26,209 nt of DNA from UMGS1387 sp045541355. GTDB taxonomy: Bacteria; Bacillota; Clostridia; Oscillospirales; CAG-382. The notes under the pieces were generated by a model. That model worked only from the letters and a program-made list of their open reading frames with translations, was not told the DNA's origin and did no database searches. The position numbers and the translations under genes were made by a program. The DNA lies in assembly GCA_045541355.1 (NCBI GenBank), contig JAZQIW010000068.1, positions 1 through 26,209 of the forward strand, written 5' to 3'. Below are positions 1-6,777 of the stretch, piece by piece (the stretch's first letter is position 1; every line of letters begins with the position of its first letter).

Positions 1-1
1 A

Positions 2-265
2 GAAGTGCCCTGTCTTGTTGACGGTAACGGTATTCAGGGCTGTCACGTGGGCAGACTTCCCGTTCAGCTTGCAGCAATGAACATGACAAACATCAATCCC
101 CAGCTTCTCACAATCGAGGCGGCTGTAACAGGCAAAAAGGAACACATCTACCACGCCGCAATGCTCGACCCTCATACCTCTTCCGAGCTTTCGGTCGATG
201 ATATCATCAAAATGTGCGATGAGCTTTATGAGGCTCACGAAAAAGCAGGATATCCTATGCTTTAA
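2..265 (+). CDS. GH4 family alpha-galactosidase/alpha-glucosidase, C-terminal fragment (5' end outside window)
   Basis: This is the last 87 codons of a gene that begins left of the window. The reading frame is open to the edge (the codon before the apparent GTG is Glu, giving EVPCLVDGNGIQ), so the GTG at position 5 is internal. The segment matches the C-terminal part of glycoside hydrolase family 4 enzymes (MelA/LplD type): VPCLVD, then QLAAMNMTNIN, then YHAAMLDPHTSSELS and a final helix. GH4 enzymes are cytosolic and cleave alpha- or beta-glycosides by an unusual NAD+ and Mn2+ dependent redox mechanism. The NAD-binding and metal-binding parts are not in view, so the exact substrate (galactoside, glucoside or galacturonide) cannot be decided. 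It stops with TAA, and structured repeat A follows directly. Confidence 0.85.
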   Translation, partial: EVPCLVDGNGIQGCHVGRLPVQLAAMNMTNINPQLLTIEAAVTGKKEHIYHAAMLDPHTSSELSVDDIIKMCDELYEAHEKAGYPML

Positions 266-285
266 TAGTTACAAACAGCCGAAGT

Positions 286-816
286 TTTTTCGCTTTCTTG
301 AAAGAAAGCTCGCAAAGAACTTTCAATCTGTCAACTTTTCTTTTTGGGTTTTAACCAAAACATAATATTCTCGATTAGAACGTCGCTTGAACAGCATAAA
401 CGCTACTGTTCAAGCGAATAAAACCCAAAATTAGCACCCACACCAAACGGAGGGAGTTAAGCCCCCACGGCGAAAGAGGGAGATTCAGCGGAGCGTCGGG
501 GAGAAGTAACATAAAGTTACACCCATCCCTGATTTTGACGAACAAAAGAAAGCCTTTTTCAAAACCGCCTGTGTCAAAATCAGCATTTTAAAGATACAAA
601 AATCCCCCGACCGAGCCACTCCCTCTTTTTGAGTGGAGCGTTTTTCGTTTCTTTTGGGGCGGGCCAAAAGAAACTCGGCACCGCAGTGCCGAAACACTCC
701 TGCCCGACAAAAATGTAACTCCCAAAACGGCGGAAAACGCGGCTCGCAAGCCGCGGAACTCCCTGCCGGATAAAAATGTAACTTAAAACAGCAACTTAAA
801 ACAGTAACTTAAAAAA
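286..816 (+). repeat. Structured interspersed repeat, copy A
   Basis: This non-coding block fills the gap between the GH4 gene and the tRNA operon. Its modules recur at 14828-15268 and, inverted, at 25360-26010. In order it holds: hairpin GCTTTCTT/AAGAAAGC (292-309); a hairpin with stem CGCTTGAACAG and 11-nt loop CATAAACGCTA (384-416); the motif ATTAGCAC; a core (473-628) with nested arms AAAGAGGGAG/CTCCCTCTTT, GTCGGGG/CCCCGAC and TGATTTTGAC/GTCAAAATCA; hairpin GTTTCTTTTGG/CCAAAAGAAAC (647-674); two hairpins with CGCA loops (675-692 and 738-755); and three 13-bp tandem units. Positions 346-426 match the inverted copy near 25930-26013 at all but two bases. The boundaries are approximate. No transposase is linked to it. 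Confidence 0.9.
778..816. repeat. 13-bp tandem repeat, three units
   Basis: Three consecutive units of the form GYAACTTAAAACA sit at the 3' end of repeat element A, the last one degrading into an A run. A similar tail (GTTACTGTTTAA units, the reverse complement form) is present in element C near 25435-25465. Copy B has only one such unit, so the number of units differs between copies. Confidence 0.8.
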
Positions 817-817
817 G

Positions 818-845
818 TAAAAAAAGCAGTCCGTCGGACTGCTTT
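818..845 (-). terminator. Intrinsic terminator of the tRNA operon
   Basis: Read on the minus strand, the 10-bp stem AAAGCAGTCC/GGACTGCTTT with a 3-nt loop is followed by a run of seven T. It lies just downstream of tRNA-His, the last gene of the operon. Confidence 0.85.
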
Positions 846-857
846 CATCAGCTTTAA

Positions 858-935
858 TGGGGTGGGATATGGGATTCGAACCCATGGCCTCCAGGGCCAC
901 AACCTGGCGCTCTAACCAACTGAGCTAATCTCACC
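858..935 (-). tRNA. tRNA-His (GTG anticodon)
   Basis: A cloverleaf can be folded on the minus strand. The acceptor stem carries the extra 5' G (G-1) opposite C73 that is the hallmark of tRNA-His. The D arm contains AGCTCAGTTGGTTAGAGC, the anticodon stem is CCAGG/CCTGG with loop TTGTGGC, and the T arm contains GGGTTCGAATCCC. The CCA end is encoded (858-860). One A-C mismatch is present in the acceptor stem. It is the third and last gene of the tRNA cluster. Confidence 0.95.
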
Positions 936-989
936 ATATAACATGTGCCCTGATATTTCAGAGGACAGCGGCTTGTCTTAAGAAAAAAG

Positions 990-1066
990 TGGCGTGCCTT
1001 GAGGGACTCGAACCCCCGACCTACTGCTTAGAAGGCAGTTGCTCTATCCAGCTGAGCTAAAGGCAC
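990..1066 (-). tRNA. tRNA-Arg (TCT anticodon)
   Basis: A complete cloverleaf lies on the minus strand. The acceptor stem is GTGCCTT/AAGGCAC, the anticodon stem ACTGC/GCAGT has loop CTTCTAA (anticodon TCT, reading AGA/AGG), and the T arm contains GGGGTTCGAGTCCC. CCA is encoded at the 3' end. It is the middle gene of the three-tRNA operon. Confidence 0.96.
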
Positions 1067-1080
1067 AGGTATAAAAAATA

Positions 1081-1154
1081 TGGAGCGGGTGAAGGGAATC
1101 GAACCCTCGCTGCCAGCTTGGAAGGCTGGAGTTCTACCATTGAACAACACCCGC
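1081..1154 (-). tRNA. tRNA-Gly (TCC anticodon)
   Basis: The cloverleaf has acceptor stem GCGGGTG/CACCCGC, anticodon stem CCAGC/GCTGG with loop CTTCCAA (anticodon TCC), T arm GAGGGTTCGATTCCCTT, and an encoded CCA. It is the first gene after the operon promoter at 1187-1215. Confidence 0.96.
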
Positions 1155-1186
1155 GTGTTCAAATTCGGTCGCCTTGCGACTTACAT

Positions 1187-1215
1187 ATGATAACACAAAA
1201 AAATCTGTTTGTCAA
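1187..1215 (-). promoter_or_regulatory. Sigma-A promoter of the tRNA operon
   Basis: On the minus strand a perfect -35 TTGACA (1210-1215) is separated by 17 nt from the -10 TATCAT (1187-1192). It points at tRNA-Gly, which starts about 33 nt downstream of the -10 element. Confidence 0.85.
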
Positions 1216-1254
1216 GACCTTTTTTACATTTTCTTCTACATTTATCAAATTGAT

Positions 1255-1280
1255 AACGGCGGTTTTTTCCGCCGTTTTTT
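1255..1280. terminator. Inverted repeat after tepA, possible terminator
   Basis: An 8-bp stem AACGGCGG/CCGCCGTT with a 6-nt T loop lies three bases beyond the tepA stop. On the plus strand it is followed by a T run, but the gene it would serve (tepA) is on the minus strand, where the T run after the stem is weak. Its action as a tepA terminator is therefore only plausible. Confidence 0.45.
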
Positions 1281-1282
1281 GA

Positions 1283-2062
1283 TTATTCGTCTTCCTTTTT
1301 GTTCTTTTTCTCCCGGTCTATCATTTGGTGCAGGCACTCAAGTGCTCTTCCGAGACTTCCCACCTCGTCAATAAGCCCTATGTCAACGGCGCATATTCCG
1401 TCAATAACCGTTCCGATATCCGCCGCAAGCTCATCCGTTTCAAGCATAAGCTTGTTCAGGGTTTCCTCTGAAACACGGGAATTTTTCACAACAAAACCCG
1501 ATATCCTTTCCTGCATTTTCAGAAAATAAGTGAAGGACTGGGGAACGCCTATGACAAGTCCGTTTGTTCTGACAGGGTGTATGGTCATCGTGGCAGAGGG
1601 AACAATAAAGGATTTTTTTGCACAGACGGCAAGCGGCACGCCTATGGAATGTCCCCCGCCAAGCACCAGCGAAACGGTTGGCTTTGTCATGCCCGATACA
1701 AGCTCTGCTATTGCAAGTCCTGCCTCCACGTCGCCGCCGACGGTGTTGAGAATCATCAGCAGCCCGTCAATATTATCGCTTTCCTCTACCTCGACAAGCT
1801 GGGGAATAACGTGCTCATATTTTGTGCTCTTGGTCTGGCTGGGAAGCTCATAATGCCCTTCAATCTGCCCTGCAATCACCAGCGTATGGATGCGGGACAT
1901 ACCCTTTACAACACGCACCGAGCCCGTCTGTTTTATATTTTCAATACTTTCGGAAAGGCTTGCGTTTTCCTGCTCCGAGTCTGTGCTTTCTCTGTCGCTT
2001 CTCCCTTCATTTCTTCCCGAATATGCGTTTTTTACCGGTATTTTTTTATAAAAGCCTTTCAT
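1283..2062 (-). CDS. tepA: TepA-like ClpP-family serine peptidase
   Basis: A ClpP-fold peptidase of the TepA/YmfB type, a cytosolic serine protease family linked in Bacillus to degradation of signal peptides and spore small proteins. The catalytic Ser139 sits in GGGHSIGVPLAV and His162 in ATMTIHPVR; Asp210 (LETDELAAD) is a fitting third residue. NTVGGDVEAGLAIAELV (106-122) is the usual ClpP substrate-groove segment. Residues 1-45 are a charged, probably disordered extension, and the C-terminus is Lys/Glu-rich. I chose the ATG at 2062 because GAGG lies six bases before it; a GTG four codons upstream overlaps that ribosome site. The gene is single, bounded by a terminator upstream and an inverted repeat downstream. 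It carries no Clp ATPase domain. Confidence 0.88.
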   Translation of the reverse strand: MKGFYKKIPVKNAYSGRNEGRSDRESTDSEQENASLSESIENIKQTGSVRVVKGMSRIHTLVIAGQIEGHYELPSQTKSTKYEHVIPQLVEVEESDNIDGLLMILNTVGGDVEAGLAIAELVSGMTKPTVSLVLGGGHSIGVPLAVCAKKSFIVPSATMTIHPVRTNGLVIGVPQSFTYFLKMQERISGFVVKNSRVSEETLNKLMLETDELAADIGTVIDGICAVDIGLIDEVGSLGRALECLHQMIDREKKNKKEDE

Positions 2063-2120
2063 ATTCCACCTCACAGATGTTTTTCTTTAGTTTGTGCGGA
2101 ATACTTCGGACTTATACAAA

Positions 2121-2147
2121 AAAAGCACCGCCGACGGCGGTGCTTTT
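2121..2147 (-). terminator. Intrinsic terminator downstream of the zinc-ribbon gene
   Basis: A 12-bp stem AAAAGCACCGCC/GGCGGTGCTTTT with a 3-nt loop is followed on the minus strand by TTTTTTTG. It ends the transcript of the zinc-ribbon gene and separates it from tepA. The stem is symmetric, so it could also work on the plus strand. Confidence 0.85.
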
Positions 2148-2301
2148 CTCCTTACCGGCATTGCCGGTTACAGTTCTAAATTCAATAGCCAAAATCAACT
2201 CACTTAAGTAGTACAAATGCCGTGAGTCTAATTTCCGCTATGGAAAGAACACTCGGACAGGAATAAACCCAAGTAAATAAATATTAAGCTTTAAGTATTT
2301 A

Positions 2302-2580
2302 TTACTGTTCTTCCTTCATTGCTGCGAAGCAATCGCTGCAATAAACAGGTCTGTCGCTTGTGGGCTGGAAGGGAACCTTCGCTTCCTTTCCGCAATTTGC
2401 GCAGGTTGTTGTGAAGTATTCTCTCTGAGGCTTAGCAGCATTCTTTCTCTTGTCGCGGCAAGCCTTACATCTCTGAGGCTCGTTCTGGAAGCCCTTTTCC
2501 GCATAGAATTCCTGTTCGCCTGCTGTAAAGATAAATTCTTCTCCACAATCCTTGCAGACCAGTGTCTTGTTTTCGTACAT
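2302..2580 (-). CDS. Small double zinc-ribbon protein
   Basis: A 92-residue cytosolic protein with two four-cysteine zinc sites. The first uses CKDC (9-12) and CKAC (38-41), with FIFTAGEQEFYAEKGF between them; this is the signature of the 'probable zinc-ribbon' (zf-trcl) family found in many Clostridia and Chloroflexi. The second uses CANC (60-63) and CSDC (81-84) and resembles the CxxC...CxxC domain that follows in the same family. A GAGGG ribosome site precedes the ATG. Family members have no settled biochemical role, and nucleic-acid or protein binding is only a guess. It sits between sigma-H-like and tepA genes and has its own terminator at 2121-2147. Confidence 0.8.
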   Translation of the reverse strand: MYENKTLVCKDCGEEFIFTAGEQEFYAEKGFQNEPQRCKACRDKRKNAAKPQREYFTTTCANCGKEAKVPFQPTSDRPVYCSDCFAAMKEEQ

Positions 2581-2685
2581 TGTTCTTTCCCTCGCTTTGA
2601 GTTAATTATTATTATTTTGCCACATGACGGTTATGAGCCGCCGTGCTTTGCACCGATTCCTCGATGTGACATATTTTCCGAATTT

Positions 2686-3279
2686 TTACCTGTCGATGTA
2701 CTCCTTGAGCTTTTTCCTTGCTCTGAAAAGCGTGTTTTCTATCGACTTTGACGGCTTTGAAAGCCTTTTTGCAATCTCGCCCGCCTTGAGCCCTGACAGC
2801 TTGAGACTGAGCACCTGTCTTTCATAGGCGGAAAGACCCGCAAAGCCTTCTGCCAAGAGCAGCTCTTCAAGCTCATTTGCACTGAAGATATCCTCGGGAG
2901 TTTCCTTTGAAACACCTCTCTCGTTTTCGTAGCCCTCGACCGATGACGAATAAACCTTGCCGCGATTCTCGCTGTTATACTTCCTGACAAGCGTAATCAT
3001 GGCATTTGTCATACAGGACATGGCATAGGTCGAAAACCTTACACCCTTTGCCTCGTCATAGCTCATCGCCGCACGATAGAGCGCCATCCTGCCCTCCTGG
3101 CACAAGTCCTCATGCTCCGAAAGGGGCAGAGAAAAGGAACGGGCAAGCGAAGAAACGCTGTGAGAAAACAACCCCAAAAGCTCAACAAAGCTTTCCGTGT
3201 CTCCCTGTTTTACAAGCTTGGCAAGACATTCTGCTCTGTCATTTTTGTTCTTTTTTGAAAATACGGGGTTACTGCTCAT
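2686..3279 (-). CDS. sigH: RNA polymerase sigma-70 family factor, sigma-H-like
   Basis: A 197-residue sigma factor without region 1 or a full region 3. Region 2 spans about residues 35-105 (EDLCQEGRMALYRAAMSYDE, then FSTYAMSCMTNAMITLVRKYN), and region 4 spans about 145-195 (LSAYERQVLSLKLSGLKAGEIA, then KSIENTLFRARKKLKEY). The length, the KSIENTLFRARKKL ending and the domain spacing fit SigH, the stationary-phase/sporulation factor, better than ECF factors, but SigH-like paralogues exist in Clostridia. The neighbourhood is not the usual rlmB-nusG one, which lowers certainty. Two candidate promoters lie upstream, one with a Spo0A box. A promoter matching the sigma-H consensus lies upstream of spo0A in the same window. 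Confidence 0.75.
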   Translation of the reverse strand: MSSNPVFSKKNKNDRAECLAKLVKQGDTESFVELLGLFSHSVSSLARSFSLPLSEHEDLCQEGRMALYRAAMSYDEAKGVRFSTYAMSCMTNAMITLVRKYNSENRGKVYSSSVEGYENERGVSKETPEDIFSANELEELLLAEGFAGLSAYERQVLSLKLSGLKAGEIAKRLSKPSKSIENTLFRARKKLKEYIDR

Positions 3280-3369
3280 ACTCTCTTTGCCATTCTCCGA
3301 TTACTCTTACCGTGTGTGCTTTTCTCAGGGTGCAAAAACCCGAATACACTACAATCAGGTACAATATTT

Positions 3370-3397
3370 ATTATACCAAAATATAAAACATTGTCAA
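3370..3397 (-). promoter_or_regulatory. Proximal sigma-A promoter of the sigma-H-like gene
   Basis: Both boxes are perfect on the minus strand: TTGACA (3392-3397) and TATAAT (3370-3375), with a 16-nt spacer. It lies about 90 nt before the ATG at 3279. Confidence 0.85.
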
Positions 3398-3496
3398 TAG
3401 AATTTTCAAAATTAACTAATAATTGGAGTTTTCCACATACAAATATTGTGTAATTTGTGCAAAATTCACCATTGATATGTCAACAATTTCCAAAAT

Positions 3497-3532
3497 ATTA
3501 TATTTTTTTACAACACTTTTTGCGTTTCGACA
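3497..3532 (-). promoter_or_regulatory. Distal promoter with a Spo0A box
   Basis: A TATAAT (3497-3502, minus strand) has no good -35, but a perfect Spo0A box TGTCGAA (3526-3532) is centred about where the -35 would be, roughly -36 to -42. That layout is typical of Spo0A-activated sigma-A promoters. The near-match TGTCGCA occurs on the plus strand at about 3551. The assignment is inference from motif spacing. Confidence 0.5.
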
Positions 3533-3579
3533 ATGCCGAAAAAAGCAAGCTGTCGCAAAGTTTTAAGAAAAAATGAACA

Positions 3580-3614
3580 AAAAGGCCGAGGTGCGTATGT
3601 GAACCCCGACTTTT
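3580..3614 (-). terminator. Terminator downstream of thiT
   Basis: On the minus strand AAAAGTCGGGG pairs with CCTCGGCCTTTT (two G-U pairs, one bulge) and is followed by a T run. It lies 16 bases past the thiT stop. Confidence 0.65.
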
Positions 3615-3630
3615 GATATGTTATTTTGAG

Positions 3631-4200
3631 TTATATGTTTCTTTTGATAAGAGCCTTATAGCAAACCACGGCGCCTATGAGCGTCAGCACAAGCTCGGGC
3701 AGCATATAGCAGCCATTATAAACGAGGCTGTAAAGCCAGACATTAGCCGTTTCAAAGCCCTCCCACAGCTTGCCTGCCGAGGCAAACACGAAAACGCCGC
3801 TGAGCAGGTGGCATACAAATCTTGATGCCACAGCAAGAGCTGTACCTGCGACAATGCCCGAAAATCCCCATTTTCTGAAAAGTCCCGAGATTCCGAGAAG
3901 GCTGAAGGCGGCAATATAGTCAAGCACGATGCACGCAGCAAGCATACCCGCTGTCAGTCCCCAGGCAAGAAGGCCGTCTAAGACAATTCCGAAAAAGAGC
4001 TGTATTACCGAATAGACAAAGGCTGTGCCCATGCCCCACTTTATGCCGTGTCGAACCGACACATAGCACACGGGAAGCATACTGAGAAGTGTTACGCTTC
4101 CGCCCCAGGGCATATTCCAGATTTTCACAAAGCTGAGAACCGTCGAAAGAGCCACGAGAATGGCGCACTCTGCAAGGATTTTTGTTTTTTGATTTTTCAT
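3631..4200 (-). CDS. thiT: Thiamine-specific ECF transporter substrate-binding subunit ThiT
   Basis: A 189-residue membrane protein with about six hydrophobic helices, the size and fold class of energy-coupling-factor S components. ThiT binds thiamine outside the cell and delivers it with a shared EcfT/EcfA module, which is not encoded here. The sequence WNMPWGGSVTLLSMLPVCYVS (from about residue 28) resembles the conserved MPxGGSxTLxSMLP loop of ThiT. The TPP riboswitch directly upstream supports thiamine as the substrate. I start at the ATG at 4200, which has AAAGGAAAG before it; the longer reading frame from 4269 would run through the riboswitch terminator. It is a single-gene unit with its own promoter, riboswitch and terminator. 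Confidence 0.9.
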   Translation of the reverse strand: MKNQKTKILAECAILVALSTVLSFVKIWNMPWGGSVTLLSMLPVCYVSVRHGIKWGMGTAFVYSVIQLFFGIVLDGLLAWGLTAGMLAACIVLDYIAAFSLLGISGLFRKWGFSGIVAGTALAVASRFVCHLLSGVFVFASAGKLWEGFETANVWLYSLVYNGCYMLPELVLTLIGAVVCYKALIKRNI

Positions 4201-4221
4201 TTTCCGCTTTCCTTTCGCAAA

Positions 4222-4252
4222 TAAAAATACCGCACACAATATCGGTGCGGTA
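4222..4252 (-). terminator. TPP-riboswitch expression platform (attenuator)
   Basis: On the minus strand TACCGCAC pairs with GTGCGGTA and runs into ATTTTTATTT. It lies between the TPP aptamer and the thiT start, so thiamine pyrophosphate would end transcription before thiT. Confidence 0.88.
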
Positions 4253-4270
4253 CATACGCTTAAAGTCAAG

Positions 4271-4360
4271 CCAATCTCCCTACGCCGGTATTATCCGAAC
4301 AGGTTTAAAGGGTTCGGGACCTATTCCCGTCTCAGCCGTTTTTCAACAGCACCCCTGATA
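4271..4360 (-). ncRNA. TPP riboswitch (THI element)
   Basis: The minus strand carries the conserved aptamer parts in order: the 5' P1 strand with AGGGGTGCT, then GGCTGAGA, then CCCTTTAAACCTG, then GGATAATACCGGCGTAGGGA closing P1. These are the two pyrophosphate/pyrimidine-sensing loops of the thiamine pyrophosphate riboswitch. A P3-type extension hairpin (GGGAATAGGTCCC) lies between them. Confidence 0.96.
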
Positions 4361-4382
4361 TTGTATTCTGCGGTTCGCTTGT

Positions 4383-4411
4383 ATTATACTACATCATCAG
4401 CATTTTGTCAA
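4383..4411 (-). promoter_or_regulatory. Sigma-A promoter of the thiT unit
   Basis: A perfect TTGACA (4406-4411) and TATAAT (4383-4388), spaced 17 nt, on the minus strand. Transcription would start about 15 nt before the riboswitch. It lies immediately after the stop codon of the CPBP protease gene. Confidence 0.9.
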
Positions 4412-4417
4412 CACCTT

Positions 4418-5629
4418 TTACAGTGCTTTTATTACAACCGTCACTATAAACAGTGCAAGGCACGAGAGCATAAGCGGGTTTGTAAAGGCTCTTACCAGCT
4501 TTGATGCCGTCTTTCCGTCTTTGGAATAAAACAGCGCCGCACCCTCCTTTACCGCCCTTTCGTTGACTATGCCGTTTAAGGTCTCCGAGTCCGAAGCCTT
4601 AAGGAATTTTGCCGCCTTTACATTACAGCCCTTTTCTATTACCTGAAGCATAATAATAAGGCACATAAAGCAAAGAATGCCGAGCACTATCATAAGGAAG
4701 CTTCCGCCGATTCTCTCTATTGCCACAAAAGTAAGTCTTTCGGAGAAATATATGGACATTACATTATTAAGCAGATGCACGGCTATTGCGGGAATGCACG
4801 AGCCCGACACATGAGTCACAAGCCCCATAACAAGTCCTGCCGTCAGGTAAATTGTAAAATACTGGAGATCAAAATGTGCAATTGAAAAGGCAGCCGCCGA
4901 AAGCAAAATTCCCGTTCCCGCACCGCCGTAGCGCGATATTTCGTACTGAAGCACGCCACGGAAGAACAGCTCCTCGCACACGGCGGGAAGAACCGCACCG
5001 AGCATGAGAGATACCCCTAAAGACGTACCCCTGAACACCTCGCTTTGAGCTGTGTAGGAAAATGTATAGGCTATAAAATACTTCTGAAGTGCCGACAAAA
5101 ACACAACAAGTCCAAGACCCGATGCCGCAAGGGCAAATGAGCCGGAAAAGGGTTTTCTTATATTATAAAGCTGCATTCTCCCGGGAGAGGAAACAACGTA
5201 AATTACTATCGGCACAAGATATGACACAACATAGGTTGCCGCAACCACAAGGTTTGCCGCATTTTCCGAGAGTCTGAAGGCGGCAGAGCTTTCAAGAAAC
5301 AGCCCCGACAGCACGAGAATTGCCATAGCTGACAAAAGGAGCACAAAGGGAGCCTTGGGGCAAGGGGAATCCGCTGCTTTGGGTGTTTCGAGATATATGT
5401 CCTCCTTTACCTTATTTCTTTTAAAGGTAAAGCGTTTTGAAATCTTCTGCTTTTCGGGAACATCGGATGCCGCGTTCTTGAACACGTCTTTTTCCACGAC
5501 ATTCTTTACCTTATCCTTTCCCCTTTTAAACAGGGAACGGCGAGGCTTTTCCTCGGGTATCTCCTCTGAATTTGCAAGATAAAAATTCTCGTTTTTACCA
5601 AGCTTTTCAAATTTATTTTTCTTGCCCAA
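4418..5629 (-). CDS. CPBP (CAAX-like) intramembrane glutamic protease
   Basis: A 403-residue integral membrane protein. Residues 1-90 are a charged cytoplasmic tail rich in Lys and Glu, longer than in most family members. Several membrane helices follow, with the three CPBP motifs: EELFFRG (E219, E220, R224), AFSIAH (F248, H252) and HLLNN (H285, N289). These residues form the active site of Rce1/CAAX-type proteases. The substrate is unknown; bacterial members act on peptides or on regulated membrane proteins. The apparent start is TTG at 5629, overlapping the cyclo-ligase gene by 17 bases with GGGGTG upstream. A later start inside the tail is possible. It is the last gene of the thyX-tmk operon. 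Confidence 0.88.
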   Translation of the reverse strand: MGKKNKFEKLGKNENFYLANSEEIPEEKPRRSLFKRGKDKVKNVVEKDVFKNAASDVPEKQKISKRFTFKRNKVKEDIYLETPKAADSPCPKAPFVLLLSAMAILVLSGLFLESSAAFRLSENAANLVVAATYVVSYLVPIVIYVVSSPGRMQLYNIRKPFSGSFALAASGLGLVVFLSALQKYFIAYTFSYTAQSEVFRGTSLGVSLMLGAVLPAVCEELFFRGVLQYEISRYGGAGTGILLSAAAFSIAHFDLQYFTIYLTAGLVMGLVTHVSGSCIPAIAVHLLNNVMSIYFSERLTFVAIERIGGSFLMIVLGILCFMCLIIMLQVIEKGCNVKAAKFLKASDSETLNGIVNERAVKEGAALFYSKDGKTASKLVRAFTNPLMLSCLALFIVTVVIKAL

Positions 5630-6206
5630 CTACCAGCACCCCGCTTTCGGTTATAAGTAAATCGGTTCTTTTATCGTACCGCTTTTCTCTGACAAGCTCC
5701 GTCTCTACAAATCTGTCGTACACAACGCACGCCGAGATACCGTCGAACCCTGAAAGAAACCTGTCATAGTATCCTCCGCCGTAGCCGAGCCTTGAACCGT
5801 CTTTTGCCGCGGCAAGGCAGGGAACTATACAAAGAGGATGGGAGGATGACGTAAATTCGTTTTCTTTACATTCCAAGGGCTCCCGTATTCCGTAGTGTCC
5901 CTCTTTTAAATCCGACGGCGATTCCGTATAATAAAACTTCATAACACCCCGTGATATGCATCTTGGAAATGCCACGCGTTTTCCGAGTGAAAGCGCCTTT
6001 TCAAACAGCGGCATGACATTAATTTCCGTCTCTGTCGGGCAGAAAAGAAGAAGTGTGTCGGCGTATTTAAAGCTGACAGAGGAGGCGATTATATCGCAAA
6101 TCGCCGCATCGAGCCTTTCCCTCTCGGCTTTGTCGATAAGGGCTCTGCTCATTTTATTCTTCTTTCTCATTTCCTTTTTAAGCTGTCTGATTTGTTCGGT
6201 TGTCAT
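5613..6206 (-). CDS. 5-formyltetrahydrofolate cyclo-ligase
   Basis: A 197-residue cytosolic enzyme of the MTHFS/YgfA family, which turns 5-formyl-THF into 5,10-methenyl-THF with ATP. The family's ATP/Mg motif is present as GSRLGYGGGYYDRFL (about 137-151), and CPTETEINVMPL plus the N-terminal KKEMRKK fit the family. I use the ATG at 6206, preceded by AAGGAAAG at a normal distance; a GTG 11 codons upstream has no ribosome site. The gene sits between the DJ-1 family and CPBP genes and returns stored folate to the one-carbon pool that ThyX in the same cluster draws on. Confidence 0.92.
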   Translation of the reverse strand: MTTEQIRQLKKEMRKKNKMSRALIDKAERERLDAAICDIIASSVSFKYADTLLLFCPTETEINVMPLFEKALSLGKRVAFPRCISRGVMKFYYTESPSDLKEGHYGIREPLECKENEFTSSSHPLCIVPCLAAAKDGSRLGYGGGYYDRFLSGFDGISACVVYDRFVETELVREKRYDKRTDLLITESGVLVVGQEK

Positions 6207-6228
6207 GCCAACGCTTTCCTTGTAAATT

Positions 6229-6777
6229 TTATCTTGCACAGATGCTGTGTCTTACCTTTTCGGCTTCGTCTTTTCCTTTAAGAAGTTTTATAAGCTCAAA
6301 GGAAAACTCCTCCGAGGCACCTGCCGCCCTTGCCGTTACAATATTCTTATCGGTAACAACCGGTGCATCAGTAACTATTGCGCCTGCAGCCTCAAGCTCA
6401 TTCTCCATGCCGGGATAGCATATGCATTTTCTGCCCTCTACAATTCCCATATGGGCAAAAATTGTAGGAGAAGCGCAGATTGCCGCAACATATTTTCCGT
6501 CATCATATGCCCTCTTTACTATTGAGAGCACCTTTTCGTTCTGCTTCATGGCATTCATTCCGCCAAGTCCTCCCGGCAGAATTACCATTTCAACATCATG
6601 CGTATATTCTGTTTTATCAAGTGTTGTATCTGCCTTTACAACAATATTTCTTGTGCCTGTCACAAGCTCTGAGCAAAGTCCCACCGTCGCAATTTCAATA
6701 CCCGCGCGTCTGAGATAATCAACCTGTGTCAGTGCCTCTATTTCTTCAAAGCCGTCTGCCAAAAACAAAAGTACCAT
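6229..6777 (-). CDS. DJ-1/PfpI family protein
   Basis: A 182-residue single-domain member of the DJ-1/ThiJ/PfpI superfamily. The nucleophile elbow is AAICASPTIFA with Cys101, and the conserved acid is Glu12 in ADGFEEIEALT. LPGGLGG (67-73) forms the adjacent glycine loop. Family members act as glyoxalase/deglycase-like or redox-protective cysteine enzymes; the exact substrate cannot be read from sequence. Some relatives are annotated as ThiJ in thiamine synthesis, but that name is historical. Its ATG shares one base with the tmk stop (TAATG), so the two are probably translationally coupled. Confidence 0.88.
   Translation of the reverse strand: MVLLFLADGFEEIEALTQVDYLRRAGIEIATVGLCSELVTGTRNIVVKADTTLDKTEYTHDVEMVILPGGLGGMNAMKQNEKVLSIVKRAYDDGKYVAAICASPTIFAHMGIVEGRKCICYPGMENELEAAGAIVTDAPVVTDKNIVTARAAGASEEFSFELIKLLKGKDEAEKVRHSICAR

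Noticed and set aside
485..697. Antisense reading frames over the repeat cores (485-697 minus, 14927-15238 minus, 25517-25729 plus) whose translations share STQKEGVARSG and SKSG blocks.
   Set aside because: The shared residues fall on the conserved stem arms. Between them the copies differ by many non-synonymous changes, there is no ribosome site, and the ends differ. The structural repeat explains the likeness better than a protein.
1577..2179. Plus-strand open frame of 200 codons opposite tepA.
   Set aside because: It lies mostly opposite the well-supported tepA gene, has no ribosome site and runs into the terminator hairpin.
4201..4269. N-terminal extension of thiT starting at 4269.
   Set aside because: It would be translated through the riboswitch terminator; the ATG at 4200 has its own ribosome site and gives the usual S-component length.
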